64,000 bases of DNA from Corynebacterium glucuronolyticum DSM 44120 (lineage in GTDB: Bacteria > Actinomycetota > Actinomycetes > Mycobacteriales > Mycobacteriaceae). The position numbers and the translations under genes were made by a program. The DNA lies in assembly GCF_030440595.1 (NCBI RefSeq), contig NZ_CP047452.1, positions 1,178,001-1,242,000 of the forward strand. Direction: 5' to 3'. Positions 54,178-63,381 of the stretch are shown piece by piece; the stretch's first letter is position 1, and every line of letters begins with the position of its first letter. The notes below the pieces were generated by a model. It was not told the origin of the DNA, did not search any database, and was given only the letters and a program-made list of their open reading frames with translations.

Positions 54178-54802
54178 TGTCTACTGACTGTTTGGACTTG
54201 GTGAGGCCACTATTTTGGGATGGGAATTTCATCCCATCTCAGAAAGAAAATCGCTGATTTCGATCCGGGATCACGATCAAGCAGTTCTGCAAGGATAACG
54301 GTTTTTCTAAGCAGACGTACTTCAATATCAAAAAGCGTATCGCCGAACGTGGTAGATCTGGCATCCTGCCGGACAGTACAACACCGAAAAACCCAAAAGA
54401 CGCCACGATGACCAGATAAAGTGGTGCGTATTTGCGGACATGGTCTCTACGTCGGGTTGCGGTTTAAAAACCGAAAAATCTACACCACGGTCGACGACAA
54501 CAACTACGCAGAATTCTTCACCGACCACGATGGTGAACTCCTGTTCGCGTTCCCACTGCCCATCGTCTTAAAACACCGGCCTGCAGGAGGCCAAGTCAAT
54601 ATCGGTCACGTGGAAGGCTTCTGGCACCGGCAACCCCCCACACATCAAACCAGAGCTGTCCCGCCCACGCCCATCACGACGAGGAAACAACAAACCACCG
54701 CACTAGCCCACGTACAAAAACACCATGGACTCCAAGTCCAAAAGACCAAAGACTCCGAGTCCAGAAAGTCACTGGACTCCGAGTCCAAGAAGTTCATGGA
54801 TA
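54178..54802 (+). mobile_element. IS481-like element copy 1, internally deleted
   Basis: Begins TGTCTACTGACTGTTTGGAC and ends near ATGGATA, matching the ends of copy 2. The first ~240 bp (transposase N terminus, HLRKKIADF) and last ~88 bp match copy 2, with a 12-bp internal deletion near 54264. Between them 54420-54714 encodes only a C-terminal transposase beta domain (LYVGLRFKNRKIYTTVDD, ELLFAFPLPI). The whole integrase core is missing, so it is a non-autonomous remnant. The IS21 element inserted just before its first base. Confidence 0.8.
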
Positions 54803-54829
54803 TAACAGACCTAGGTTGTGTTAATCCAG

Positions 54830-56200
54830 TTACTCCTTCAAATCATCAACCGAGTCGATATTCAGGGTGCTCAGAAGTCCCTGAATAACGATGTCGAAGA
54901 CAGGTCCAAGGTATTCCAACTTGTCTTTCTCGTCCAGATTCTTGAGAGACCCGGTGGAAAAGAGGTGCGCGAGACCGTGTGCCGATGCCCACGCAGAAAA
55001 CACCTGGGAGTAAAGGATCCACGCCTGGCGGGGATTGTTCGAGTTCTCGATAGCTTTCTTGGTCAACTCCACGAGGAAGGAGAAAGCGACCCCCATGCGT
55101 TCGCTTTGGTCAAAGTTGTCAAAATCGGTGGGCACGATGGCACCGGAGGCAATTTCGATGAGAACGTTCCAGCCGATCGGATCGTGCAATGCGAAAGAGA
55201 CGTACCCGAATCCTGCCGCCTTGAGGTAGGAGAATGCGTTCGACCCACCGGGGAGGGAGAAGCACTGGGCGCCGATAAATCCTTGATCCTGGTTATCCAG
55301 GTAGTCCTCGACCTCTTTTACGAGCTTATCGGCTCCGTCGGCCAAGCGGAGAACATCGTTCTTGGGGAGATTTGCGTACTGTGCGACGCGACTGAGATCA
55401 ACATTGGACTGACCGAGATCCCACACGAGGTCGATGAGACCGCGGTACATTGCGATTTGCTTCTCATCGTCGTTGTTGCGGGGGAACTCCGGAGCCTTAG
55501 GCACCGCATTAAACGGAACATTGCCACCCAATTGCTTTGGGTTGAGCTCAGTTGCGCCCTTATTCTTGATCGAGCGGACTATACCTGCGGTCAGAGATTC
55601 CAGCGAGCCCTGCAGCAGCTGCTTCTTGGCTACCGGGCTGAAGAGCCTGCAGATACCGAAGGTGCAAAGGTGGGTAATGCCGTGAATCGTGGCATAAGCG
55701 GTGAGAGCAATCTCAAGGAGGAACTTCGAATCCTTGGGTCCGTCGAGTTCCTCGATAAGGTCCCGGATGTAGCCGAGAACCCGGGTGACGGTCGGCGGCA
55801 TGAGTAAGTCATTGAAATTGCCTTCGAAACCTTCGGGAAGGTCGATATTCATCGGTGCGGAGATAAACGCACCGAAGATATCCGGAGCTTCCTGTGAGAA
55901 CGAGAAGTAGGCTCGGCCGGTGGCCTTGAGCTTGTCCAGAGTTGAGGCATCCTCTGGGAGCTTCCCTAGTTCGTAGTCGGCAAAACGGATGATGGTGGCA
56001 TCAAGCTCGGATTGTAGGACTTGCTTGAGGTTATCGTCGGTAGGGAAAAATTCCGAGATGTCCTCTTCACTAATTTTGGAAATGAGGGAGATTTTTTCCC
56101 GGCTGAGGTTATTAAAGCCACGGTTGCTAACGATTTCATAACCTGCGGAAATGACGCGACCCCGTGCCTCTGTTTTGCCTCTACTACGGTAAAGATTCAC
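54830..56200 (-). CDS. Tandem-duplicated TetR/AcrR regulator with two WHG-type domains
   Basis: 456 residues made of two TetR-like modules 235 residues apart. Module 1 has the HTH (RVISAGYEIVSNRGFNNLSR, continuing to about residue 53) and a WHG-type ligand domain with LKATGRAYFSF (91) and HGITHL (173-178). Module 2 repeats the order with a diverged HTH (LVWDLGQSNVDLSRVAQYAN), LKAAGFGYVSF (326) and HGLAHL (408-413). One chain therefore mimics a TetR dimer or carries two ligand sites. It sits alone between two defective IS481-like copies in direct orientation, with no cognate transporter or enzyme adjacent. The target genes and ligand are unknown. The start ATG 56200 is the first in frame. Confidence 0.78.
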   Translation of the reverse strand: MNLYRSRGKTEARGRVISAGYEIVSNRGFNNLSREKISLISKISEEDISEFFPTDDNLKQVLQSELDATIIRFADYELGKLPEDASTLDKLKATGRAYFSFSQEAPDIFGAFISAPMNIDLPEGFEGNFNDLLMPPTVTRVLGYIRDLIEELDGPKDSKFLLEIALTAYATIHGITHLCTFGICRLFSPVAKKQLLQGSLESLTAGIVRSIKNKGATELNPKQLGGNVPFNAVPKAPEFPRNNDDEKQIAMYRGLIDLVWDLGQSNVDLSRVAQYANLPKNDVLRLADGADKLVKEVEDYLDNQDQGFIGAQCFSLPGGSNAFSYLKAAGFGYVSFALHDPIGWNVLIEIASGAIVPTDFDNFDQSERMGVAFSFLVELTKKAIENSNNPRQAWILYSQVFSAWASAHGLAHLFSTGSLKNLDEKDKLEYLGPVFDIVIQGLLSTLNIDSVDDLKE

Positions 56201-56548
56201 TGATATTCCTCGTTAATAATGTGGTTCTCGTCTCTCGCGAGAGCGGAAACTGGTTCACTATTTCCTGCTTCCGCTTATTGTAACAACTTCTCTTGAAAGG
56301 CCTATTGTAACAACTTCTCTTGAAAGATTGACAGCCACGCATGGTCATGGCTACTACGGGGCGTAACTCATCTTCTGGTTTGTTCGAAGGGGAATCACAC
56401 TTTTGGGATTCGCGACCCTTATTCTTTTGCTTAGTTCCTTGTTTTGCATTTTTGTCATTCCTTTCCCTGCGCATTCCGTGCGCGTACGATGCTGGGGAGT
56501 CCCCCGTTCAGTCCATGCTAGGTAGCCCCCGTTAAGTCCATGCTGTGG

Positions 56549-57671
56549 TGTCTACTGACTTTTTGGACGTGGTGAGGCCACTATTTTGGGATGGCAATTT
56601 CATCCCATCTCAGAAAGATAATCGCTGATTTCGAACCGGTTGCAAGCGGGATCACGATCAAGCAGTTCTGCAAGGATAACGGTTTTCTAAGCAGACGTAC
56701 TTCAATATCAAAAAGCGTATCGCCGAACGTGGTAAATCTGGCATCTTGCCGGACAGTACGGCACCGAAAAACCCGAAGAGATGCCATGATGGCCAGATAC
56801 GGCAGTTGGTGATTGAATCCCGCGCAACGTTAAAGAGTCAGGGGCGGGACTACGGGCCGTGGTCAATCTAGTACTACCTGATCGATGATCTGGGGATCCA
56901 AGACCCGCCAGGGCGGTCAACCATTGCGTGCTGGTTGCGTGAGGTTGGTGTTGTTGAGGCTAACACCAGGAAACGACTCCGTAGCTCGTACAGGTGGTTT
57001 TACTCGCGACAAGGTGAACGAGCTGTGGCAGATCGACGGGTTGGTGTACCGACTGTTTGATCATGACCATACCCAGATCACGGTGTATCAGGTTATTGAT
57101 GATGCCAGCCGATTTGATGTGGGCACCCAAGCGTTTCCTGCTGCCGAAAACGGCAACGACGCACGCTTTGTCCTTGCAGCTGCCTTCGATACGTACGGGT
57201 TGTCACAGGAGGTCCTGTCAGATAATGGGGATGCCTTTGCTACCTATCACTGGGGCAGATTGTCCTCCACAGAGCTGTGGTTGGCCCAAAAGGGCGTTGC
57301 GGCTATAGCCGGATTCGCGCCCACAGTACAAGGCAAATATGAACGCTCCCACAAAACCTTGACGAGGTTTTTAGACGCACGACAACCCACAATGCTGACG
57401 CACGTGAGACAACTGTTGACACAGTTCCGCCAGTTCTATAACACCCAACGCATACACCAGAGTCTTGTCTGCGGGAAGATGCACATCACACCCAAACAGG
57501 CCTGGAACAGCCTGCCGCATGCGGCCCCACCGACCCACACCATCGACCCTGACTACCTGTGGGCCCGAATCGTTGACGGCTACCAAAAACACCATGGACT
57601 CCAAGTCCAAAGAGACCAAAGACTCCGAGTCCATAAAGTCACTGGACTCCGAGTCCAAGAAGTCATGGACA
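56549..57671 (+). mobile_element. IS481-like element copy 2, defective
   Basis: 1123 bp with terminal inverted repeats TGTCTACTGACTTTTTGGAC (left) and TGTCCATGACTTCTTGGACT (right, other strand). The transposase is broken: a frame change occurs near 56684 in GGTTTTCTAAG, and a TAG at 56869-56871 replaces a Tyr codon. The integrase core from 56.99 to 57.5 kb is readable (WQIDGLVYRLFD, SDNGDAFAT, KYERSHKTL, the D-D-E set). The C-terminal beta domain is absent: WARIVDGYQ joins directly to the terminal repeat region, exactly the part that copy 1 keeps. Confidence 0.8.
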
Positions 57672-57733
57672 TAAAACCGTTAAGTCCATGCTTTTATGTC
57701 CATGCTAGGGAGGTTGTAGCCCGATCGAGGTAA
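56885..57733 (+). pseudogene. IS481-like transposase, catalytic-core remnant
   Basis: Largest open piece of the copy 2 transposase. It includes the D-D-E residues in WQIDG, SDNGDAF and KYERSHKTL and the LWARIVDG segment, then reads through the terminal repeat. Upstream parts lie in other frames (see element entry). No functional transposase is expected. Confidence 0.78.
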
Positions 57734-58464
57734 ACATCGGTATATATAAGGTAAGCGGTGTTTACTCTAACCGAATGCGGCATTCATCCAATATGGAGGG
57801 GATCCAGTATGGAGGGGGGAGATCTGAGTGAGCCGTATGCGTAGCTGGTAAGACCGACGGTTTTGTACGACCTAGAGTGTGCAACGAAACAATTCAATCG
57901 CGCGGAGGGCGAGGAGAGTGCAATGAAACACGCAAAGAAAATAAATTAGATAGTTGTGCACTGGTGCAGGGTACTGGCTGAGTGATAGTGGCCAAAACGC
58001 AGTGACGCTTTATCTGCACGCTGATCTTGTACGCTGACCGTGGATGGTGACTTAGGACGCTGCTCCTGGATGTCGGCATGGATTTGTAGCCTAACCGTAG
58101 ACCGTGGCCACCGAACTAGGGCCACCGAACTAGGAGGTGGTTTAGCTGTCGGCGCACCACCTTCGGCGGCGGAGCACAGTGCTGGATCCTCGCCAAAGTC
58201 ACTTTGGTTTGACAGTGGCTCTGCGGACGGGGACTGGAGTGTGCAGGCGTGGAGAAAGTATGAAGGAACAGGCTCGTGACACTTTGATGGAAAAATTGCC
58301 TGCTGCTGGCAGACGAGTAAGATGGCCCAGTCCGTCCGGTACGCACACCCGCAACAGGCTTATCCTTGCCTCCCAGGTTTCACTCTAAGACTTAGCGGAT
58401 TAAACCCAAGTCAATGTGGTCTGGTCACGCTGTAAAAGACTGAACGGGGGCGGTTGACGTGCTC
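57672..58464. other. ~790-bp gap between the IS copy and ltbR; no gene recognised
   Basis: No open frame here has family features. Just after the IS end, GTAAACATCG (57730-57739) and CGGTGTTTAC (57756-57765) form a 10-bp inverted repeat that flanks an AT-rich TATATATAAGG stretch resembling a -10. This could be an operator/promoter whose gene was lost. The rest is unremarkable. Confidence 0.45.
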
Positions 58465-59169
58465 TTAGAGCAGGGCACCGAGCGATCGGGCTGCGTCGCG
58501 TAACGGGGCAATGAACTGTTTTCCGTCGAATCGTTCTGATGGCCCGGACAAGCTAAGGACAGCAACGAGATCTCCAGTGGGGTTAAACACGGGTGCGGAG
58601 ACGCTGGCCAACCCCTTCTCACGTTCATTTTTAGAATCGCTCCAGCCCTGCTCACGAACTTTGTCCACAGTTTCCTCCGTATAAACAGCATCCTTGAGGA
58701 TACGGTCGCGGAGGGTTGGGCCGGAGAAAGCTACGAACACGCGGGCAGCGCTACCAGCGGTCAGAGGCATGCGTGCGCCAACGGGGACGGTGTATTTGAG
58801 GCCTGAGGGTGGTTCTTGTGCGGCGATGCACGTGCGTTGCATCCCAGTGAGCCGGTAGAGCTGCACGGATTCTCCCGTGTCCTCCATGAGGGTGGTCATA
58901 ATGGGCACTGCAGCGTCGATAAGCTTATCGGTGGAGCCGGAAGCCAACGCGGTCAGTGCCGGGCCGATTACCCATTTTCCGTCAGTGGAGCGAGCTAGTA
59001 TCGAGTGCACTTCAAGTGCGGTAGCCAAGCGGTGAGCCGTGGCGCGTGGTAAACCGGTGATGTCACACAGTTCGGTTAGAGAGTGCGGTCCTTCCGCAAC
59101 GGCCCATACGATGGACAACGTTCTATCCAGAACCTTAATGCCACTTTTGTCAGTGTTATACTGTCCCAT
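58465..59169 (-). CDS. ltbR: LtbR, IclR-family regulator of leucine (and tryptophan) genes
   Basis: 234-residue IclR-type regulator. The winged HTH (residues ~8-70) has ILRTLSIVWAVAE-like packing with SLTELCDITGLPRATAHRLATALE. The effector-binding GAF-like domain follows, with PVGARMPLTAGSAARVFVAF and GLASVSAPVFNPTGDLVAVLSLSGP. Divergent from leuCD with a 38-bp gap. In C. glutamicum LtbR represses leuB and leuCD and affects trp genes; the same regulatory link to leuB (23 kb) and leuCD here is inferred from orthology and arrangement. Confidence 0.88.
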   Translation of the reverse strand: MGQYNTDKSGIKVLDRTLSIVWAVAEGPHSLTELCDITGLPRATAHRLATALEVHSILARSTDGKWVIGPALTALASGSTDKLIDAAVPIMTTLMEDTGESVQLYRLTGMQRTCIAAQEPPSGLKYTVPVGARMPLTAGSAARVFVAFSGPTLRDRILKDAVYTEETVDKVREQGWSDSKNEREKGLASVSAPVFNPTGDLVAVLSLSGPSERFDGKQFIAPLRDAARSLGALL

Positions 59170-59207
59170 GACACGATATTAACATTCCATTCTGTGGGAG
59201 GCTAGTT
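59170..59207. promoter_or_regulatory. ltbR-leuCD divergent promoter region
   Basis: Only 38 bp separate the two start codons; ACGATATTAACATTCC is AT-rich and GTGGGAGG is the leuC ribosome binding site. The operators and parts of both promoters must extend into the coding ends. Control by LtbR is inferred from C. glutamicum. Confidence 0.5.
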
Positions 59208-60596
59208 TTGAAACCGTTAACAATGGCAGAGAAGGTCTGGAAAGCTCATCAGGTTGCTGAAGGGCTCATTTACATCGACCTTCACCTCCTGCATGAGGTG
59301 ACTTCCCCGCAGGCTTTCGACGGTCTTCGCTTGGTGGGTCGCAAAGTCCGTCGTCCAGATTTGACGATCGCGACAGAGGATCACAACGTACCGACCAATG
59401 CCACCACGATCACCGATCCAGTATCTCGGACGCAAGTTGAAACGTTGCGGAAGAACTGCGAGGAATTCGGTATCCGGTTGCACTCGATGGGGGATAAAGA
59501 GCAGGGAATCGTTCACGTTGTAGGCCCGCAACTGGGCCTCACGCAGCCGGGTATGACCGTCGTGTGCGGTGACTCTCACACGTCTACGCACGGTGCGTTT
59601 GGTGCGATTGCCTTCGGCATTGGCACGTCGCAGGTCGAGCACGTCCTTGCAACTCAGACGCTGCAGATCGAACCCCTGAAAACGATGGCAGTCAATGTGT
59701 CTGGTGAGCTCGCAGACGGTGTGACCGCAAAGGATTTGATCCTGGCGATTATCGCCAAGATTGGTACCGGGGGCGGGCAAGGGCACATCATCGAATACCG
59801 TGGTTCCGCCATTCGTAAATTGACGATGGAACAGCGCATGACGGTGTGCAACATGTCAATTGAAGCGGGAGCGCGCGCGGGCATGATTGCCCCTGACGAA
59901 ACCACCTTTGAATACCTCAAAGGCCGGGATCACGCACCGAAGGGCGAGCAGTGGGACAAGGCGGTCGAATACTGGCGGTCCATTGTCACTGACGAGGGAG
60001 CTGAGTTCGACACTGTCGTAGACATTGATGGCTCCACCATCACCCCCTTTGTTACCTGGGGAACCAACCCCGGACACGGTGTGCCTCTCGCCGCGAGTGT
60101 GCCGAGCCCGGAGGACTTTTCTGGTGATGAAGCACAGGCAAGCGCAGCGAAGGCACTGGAGTATATGGGGCTGACACCGGGGACTCCCATGCGAGAGGTT
60201 GCTATCGACACTGTCTTTATTGGTTCCTGCACAAACGGGCGCATCGAGGATCTGCGGGCTGCTGCGCGTGTGATGAAGGGGCGCAGCGTGAACACTCGGA
60301 CGCTTGTCGTTCCCGGAAGCTACAGGGTGAAATTGGAAGCTGAGAAGGAAGGGTTGGATCAGGTTTTTTTGGATGCCGGGGCTGAATGGCGTCTGCCTGG
60401 TTGTTCTATGTGCCTCGGGATGAACCCTGACCAGCTGGCTCCCGGTGAGCGAAGCGCCTCCACTTCGAACCGTAACTTCGAAGGACGTCAGGGTAAGGGT
60501 GGGCGCACGCACCTGGTCAGTCCTGCGGTTGCGGCTGCGACGGCGGTTGCAGGGCATCTCGCTTCCCCCGCAGACCTCGCTCCAGCGATGGCATAA
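59208..60596 (+). CDS. leuC: 3-isopropylmalate dehydratase large subunit
   Basis: 462-residue aconitase-family subunit; with LeuD it isomerises 2- to 3-isopropylmalate. Cluster Cys are in FIGSCTNGR and in the pair of [13 protein letters not shown]. The [13 protein letters not shown] motif holds the catalytic His/Asp. TTG 59208 has GGGAGG at a proper distance; ATG 59223 is the next possibility, but homology (LTLAEKVW in relatives) favours the earlier start. Divergent from ltbR, followed by leuD after 37 bp. Confidence 0.97.
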   Translation: MKPLTMAEKVWKAHQVAEGLIYIDLHLLHEVTSPQAFDGLRLVGRKVRRPDLTIATEDHNVPTNATTITDPVSRTQVETLRKNCEEFGIRLHSMGDKEQGIVHVVGPQLGLTQPGMTVVCGDSHTSTHGAFGAIAFGIGTSQVEHVLATQTLQIEPLKTMAVNVSGELADGVTAKDLILAIIAKIGTGGGQGHIIEYRGSAIRKLTMEQRMTVCNMSIEAGARAGMIAPDETTFEYLKGRDHAPKGEQWDKAVEYWRSIVTDEGAEFDTVVDIDGSTITPFVTWGTNPGHGVPLAASVPSPEDFSGDEAQASAAKALEYMGLTPGTPMREVAIDTVFIGSCTNGRIEDLRAAARVMKGRSVNTRTLVVPGSYRVKLEAEKEGLDQVFLDAGAEWRLPGCSMCLGMNPDQLAPGERSASTSNRNFEGRQGKGGRTHLVSPAVAAATAVAGHLASPADLAPAMA

Positions 60597-60633
60597 AACC
60601 TGAAAACTACTGAGAACGTAAAAGGAAACACTC

Positions 60634-61221
60634 ATGGAAAAGTTTGTCACTCACACCGGTGTTGGAGTGCCGCTCAAATCATCGAACGTTGATACTGACC
60701 AGATCATCCCAGCTGTTTACCTCAAGCGAGTCACGCGCACGGGTTTCGATGATGCCCTCTTCGCGGCCTGGCGTCAGGATCCCGCCTTTGTCCTTAACCA
60801 AGAGGAATACAAAAATGGCTCAGTGCTCGTCGCCGGCCCTGATTTTGGCACCGGATCGTCCCGTGAACATGCCGTCTGGGCGCTCATGGATTACGGGTTT
60901 AAAGCTGTATTCTCGTCTCGTTTCGCTGACATCTTCCGCGGAAATTCCGGAAAGGCAGGTCTCGTAGCTGGACTCATGTCGCAAGACGATATCGAGCTGC
61001 TGTGGAAACTCATGGAGGAAACTCCCGGTCTGCAGCTCACCGTCAATTTGGAGGACCAGACAGTAAAAGCGGGGGAGTATGTCCTGCCGTTCGATATCGA
61101 TGAAAAAACAAAGCATCGTCTGCTTGAAGGGCTTGATGATATTTCTGTCACCCTCGCTCACGAGGATGATATCAGTGAGTATGAAAAGGCCCGCCCAGAC
61201 TTCAAGCCCACAACCCTGTGA
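60634..61221 (+). CDS. leuD: 3-isopropylmalate dehydratase small subunit
   Basis: 195-residue swivel-domain subunit. Motifs: [20 protein letters not shown] near the N terminus and [21 protein letters not shown], the substrate-binding GSSREHA. It pairs with LeuC. ATG 60634 has AAAGGA upstream. Last gene of the leuCD unit; a strong terminator follows ~115 bp later. Confidence 0.97.
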   Translation: MEKFVTHTGVGVPLKSSNVDTDQIIPAVYLKRVTRTGFDDALFAAWRQDPAFVLNQEEYKNGSVLVAGPDFGTGSSREHAVWALMDYGFKAVFSSRFADIFRGNSGKAGLVAGLMSQDDIELLWKLMEETPGLQLTVNLEDQTVKAGEYVLPFDIDEKTKHRLLEGLDDISVTLAHEDDISEYEKARPDFKPTTL

Positions 61222-61335
61222 GATGGCGCTCCGCGGAGCTTCATATCTGCAGAGCTACACAATCGCAATATAACTGGATAAAAGGCCGAAGAGATACTTC
61301 GGCCGAATAAGCGCCGGATAAGAGCCGGATAGGAA

Positions 61336-61373
61336 ATGGATGCCTCAGCTGAAGCTGAGGCATCCATTTTTTG
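61336..61373 (+). terminator. Terminator after leuCD
   Basis: Perfect 15-bp stem (61336-61350 with 61353-61367) closed by a two-base loop and followed by a run of six T. Confidence 0.93.
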
Positions 61374-61517
61374 ATCCTCAAGGTAAACGGAAAGTGAATA
61401 TCTTTACCGCAAAGTGTGGCGTCGTTTGGACTCTTTCGGCGCTACGGTTCCGTTAGTAAGTACCTAAAAGAATCTCTGAGCGTGTCTTTCTTGCCGGGTA
61501 ATGAATATTCCGGTAAG

Positions 61518-61534
61518 GTTAACAACAAGTTAAC
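61518..61534. promoter_or_regulatory. Two GTTAAC elements at 11-bp spacing upstream of the ArsC-like gene
   Basis: GTTAAC at 61518-61523 and 61529-61534 (GTTAACAACAAGTTAAC) lie ~60 bp upstream of the next ATG. Core and 11-bp period are the same as in the ugpA upstream region. It is a candidate site for an OmpR-family response regulator such as MtrA or PhoR. The rest of the 61222-61592 gap holds only the leuCD terminator. Confidence 0.45.
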
Positions 61535-61592
61535 AAAAGGGAAACGAAAGAATACGCGATAGGGAAACTGGCGCGTAGTGGAAGGAAGAAAA

Positions 61593-62186
61593 ATGACCGC
61601 ACAGCTTGTCGATCGTTTTCGCATCGTCCGAGAAGATATGCACCGCTACTACGGGGGATCTGTGGAGTCCGACGTCATTGATGATGTCGTAGATTCAGCG
61701 ATTTCTGATGTCAGCGAAGATGCGCGCATTGAAACGTTCATCCCTGTGCTCGTTGAACGCGAAGCCCGAGAAACGCTTGAATCGATGGGAACTGTCCGCA
61801 AGGAGGTGCTTTTTGCCTCCAAACACAACTCCGCGCGAGCGCAGCTGGCGTACGCTCTGGCGCGCTACTACGCGGGTGACCATCTGTTCATCCGAACTGT
61901 GGGAGTTGAGGGGCGTGCCCCGGTGGATCCGGATGTTCTGGTGGTTCTGGACGAGATGGGTGTCTCCGGCGGTGTCCTTTATGAGAAGGATGACACCCCG
62001 CGCACCGTGCACTTCTCTGATGTCGTCGTCCTACTCGGCGTGGAGGAGTCTCCTAACCTGCCTGGAGTGCGCTATGTGGAGTGGAATGTTGACGACCCGG
62101 CAGGTAAAGGCCTAGCCGCGATGCGAGAGGCTGCACGAGAGATCGACGCTCTTGTCCGTACGCTCCTTTTCGAACTTGCCGCATAG
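61593..62186 (+). CDS. LMW phosphatase/arsenate reductase-like protein with catalytic Cys replaced by Ser
   Basis: 197 residues from ATG 61593 (GGAAGG site). The N-terminal ~70 residues form the three-helix dimerisation-type domain seen in actinobacterial ArsC/phosphatase homologues (RFRIVREDMHRYYGG). The low-molecular-weight phosphatase fold follows. Its P-loop reads FASKHNSARAQLA where active enzymes have C-x-H-N-[AS]-[GA]-R-[SA]-Q: the nucleophilic Cys is Ser76 (codon TCC), while His, Asn and Arg are kept. The later Asp loop area (DVVVLLGVEESPNLPG) is also altered. It should bind an oxyanion without turning it over, suggesting a regulatory or sensor role; loss of function without decay is the alternative. 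Own promoter region and terminator. Confidence 0.78.
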   Translation: MTAQLVDRFRIVREDMHRYYGGSVESDVIDDVVDSAISDVSEDARIETFIPVLVEREARETLESMGTVRKEVLFASKHNSARAQLAYALARYYAGDHLFIRTVGVEGRAPVDPDVLVVLDEMGVSGGVLYEKDDTPRTVHFSDVVVLLGVEESPNLPGVRYVEWNVDDPAGKGLAAMREAAREIDALVRTLLFELAA

Positions 62187-62235
62187 TGCGGCGGGATGCC
62201 CTGTGACACGACGGCCGTCACTGGGTGATGATTGC

Positions 62236-62278
62236 AAAAATCCGCTCTGAGGGGGATAACCCCTTAGAGCGGATTTTG
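62236..62278. terminator. Bidirectional terminator between convergent genes
   Basis: 18-bp stem (62237-62254 with 62260-62277) starting in a run of A and ending in TTTT, so it can end both the ArsC-like gene and the NUDIX gene. Confidence 0.88.
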
Positions 62279-62342
62279 TGCTTTCTGATTGGACGTGTCC
62301 GAGAGCCCCGGACGTATATCCTCTTTGTATCCTCTGTGGCTT

Positions 62343-63329
62343 TTACTTCACTGGGAGGGCGCTCGCCAAATAGTCGGCTCCAGTGAGTTGGCCATCATTA
62401 AACGACAGCACCCACACTGACCCTTTCTTGCATTTCACTTCATCCATCGGTAGGGGTAGGCGTCCTGTGTCGGAGTAATGCTGCAACAACGCTGGGATTC
62501 GCTCACCCTGGGAAACAACGACGGAGACACCGCCGTCGGCGATGATCTCGTCGAAACGTGCGATTGCTTCATCGGGCTGGGCATCGTCGCCAAGCAGCGG
62601 GTCGACGATGACAGATACGCCAACTTCTTCCGCAATCGGGGCAGCAGTGGATTGGCAGCGATCTGGAACGGCGGAATACACCTTTTCGGGGCGGAAGCCG
62701 AGAAGGAGCGGAGCAAGCATCTCGGCCTGACGCAGGCCTTTCTTCTCCAGCGGGCGCAGATTGTCGTCGCCAGCCCACTTCCGCCGGTCGTGCGCCTTGG
62801 CATGACGGACAAGGAGAATCCGGGACTCGGCGGGGAGGTGGAACCGCTTGTCTGCCTTTTCTAAGACGTGTGTGTCCACCTCGTACGTGAGAAGTTCCTT
62901 CGCTTCCTCCAGCGTGACCCACCGCAGCTCATCGACCTCATCGTTGGGTGTGAAATGACCGCCGAGAACCTTAGCCGTCCAGTAGTAGACGATCTTGGTG
63001 CGGTCCAAAACAGGGTAGCTGACGTTGCCCAGGAGTTTCCCGAGTCGCACGGTGTACCCGGTTTCCTCGAAGATCTCTCGAATCGCCGTGACTGGAAGGG
63101 ACTCGCCTGGGTCCAGCTTTCCCTTGGCCAGGGACCAGTCGTCGTAGCAGGGGCGGTGAATAATCGCGACGCGTGGGTCGTCGACATCGCCTTTCCAGAG
63201 CACCGCACCGGCGGCTAGGGTAGGCCGCTTCGCGTCCTTACCTGGCTTTGGGGGGATCTGCTGAAAGCGGCCGGTGACGTAAAGTGAGTTTGCTTTGTCT
63301 TTGTCTTGTTCGTGTGGTGACTTGGACAT
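62343..63329 (-). CDS. MutT1-type NUDIX hydrolase fused to histidine phosphatase
   Basis: 328 residues from ATG 63329. The N-terminal NUDIX domain (about 35-170) has the full Nudix box [22 protein letters not shown], minus none of the metal-binding Glu residues. The C-terminal SixA/phosphoglycerate-mutase-like domain begins [14 protein letters not shown] (RHG-type motif) and ends [17 protein letters not shown]. This is the architecture of mycobacterial MutT1, which cleans 8-oxo-(d)GTP and hydrolyses dinucleoside polyphosphates. Divergent from gpsA with a 52-bp gap, the standard corynebacterial arrangement. Confidence 0.9.
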   Translation of the reverse strand: MSKSPHEQDKDKANSLYVTGRFQQIPPKPGKDAKRPTLAAGAVLWKGDVDDPRVAIIHRPCYDDWSLAKGKLDPGESLPVTAIREIFEETGYTVRLGKLLGNVSYPVLDRTKIVYYWTAKVLGGHFTPNDEVDELRWVTLEEAKELLTYEVDTHVLEKADKRFHLPAESRILLVRHAKAHDRRKWAGDDNLRPLEKKGLRQAEMLAPLLLGFRPEKVYSAVPDRCQSTAAPIAEEVGVSVIVDPLLGDDAQPDEAIARFDEIIADGGVSVVVSQGERIPALLQHYSDTGRLPLPMDEVKCKKGSVWVLSFNDGQLTGADYLASALPVK

Positions 63330-63381
63330 GTCTTTTAAGTTACCCTTAATCCAACAAGAACTGTTGAAAGGAACATGTTTA

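Noticed and set aside
54178..57671. Active composite transposon carrying the fused TetR gene
   Set aside because: Both flanking copies lack part of the transposase and are in direct orientation with decayed frames; mobility in the present state is unlikely without help from an intact copy elsewhere.
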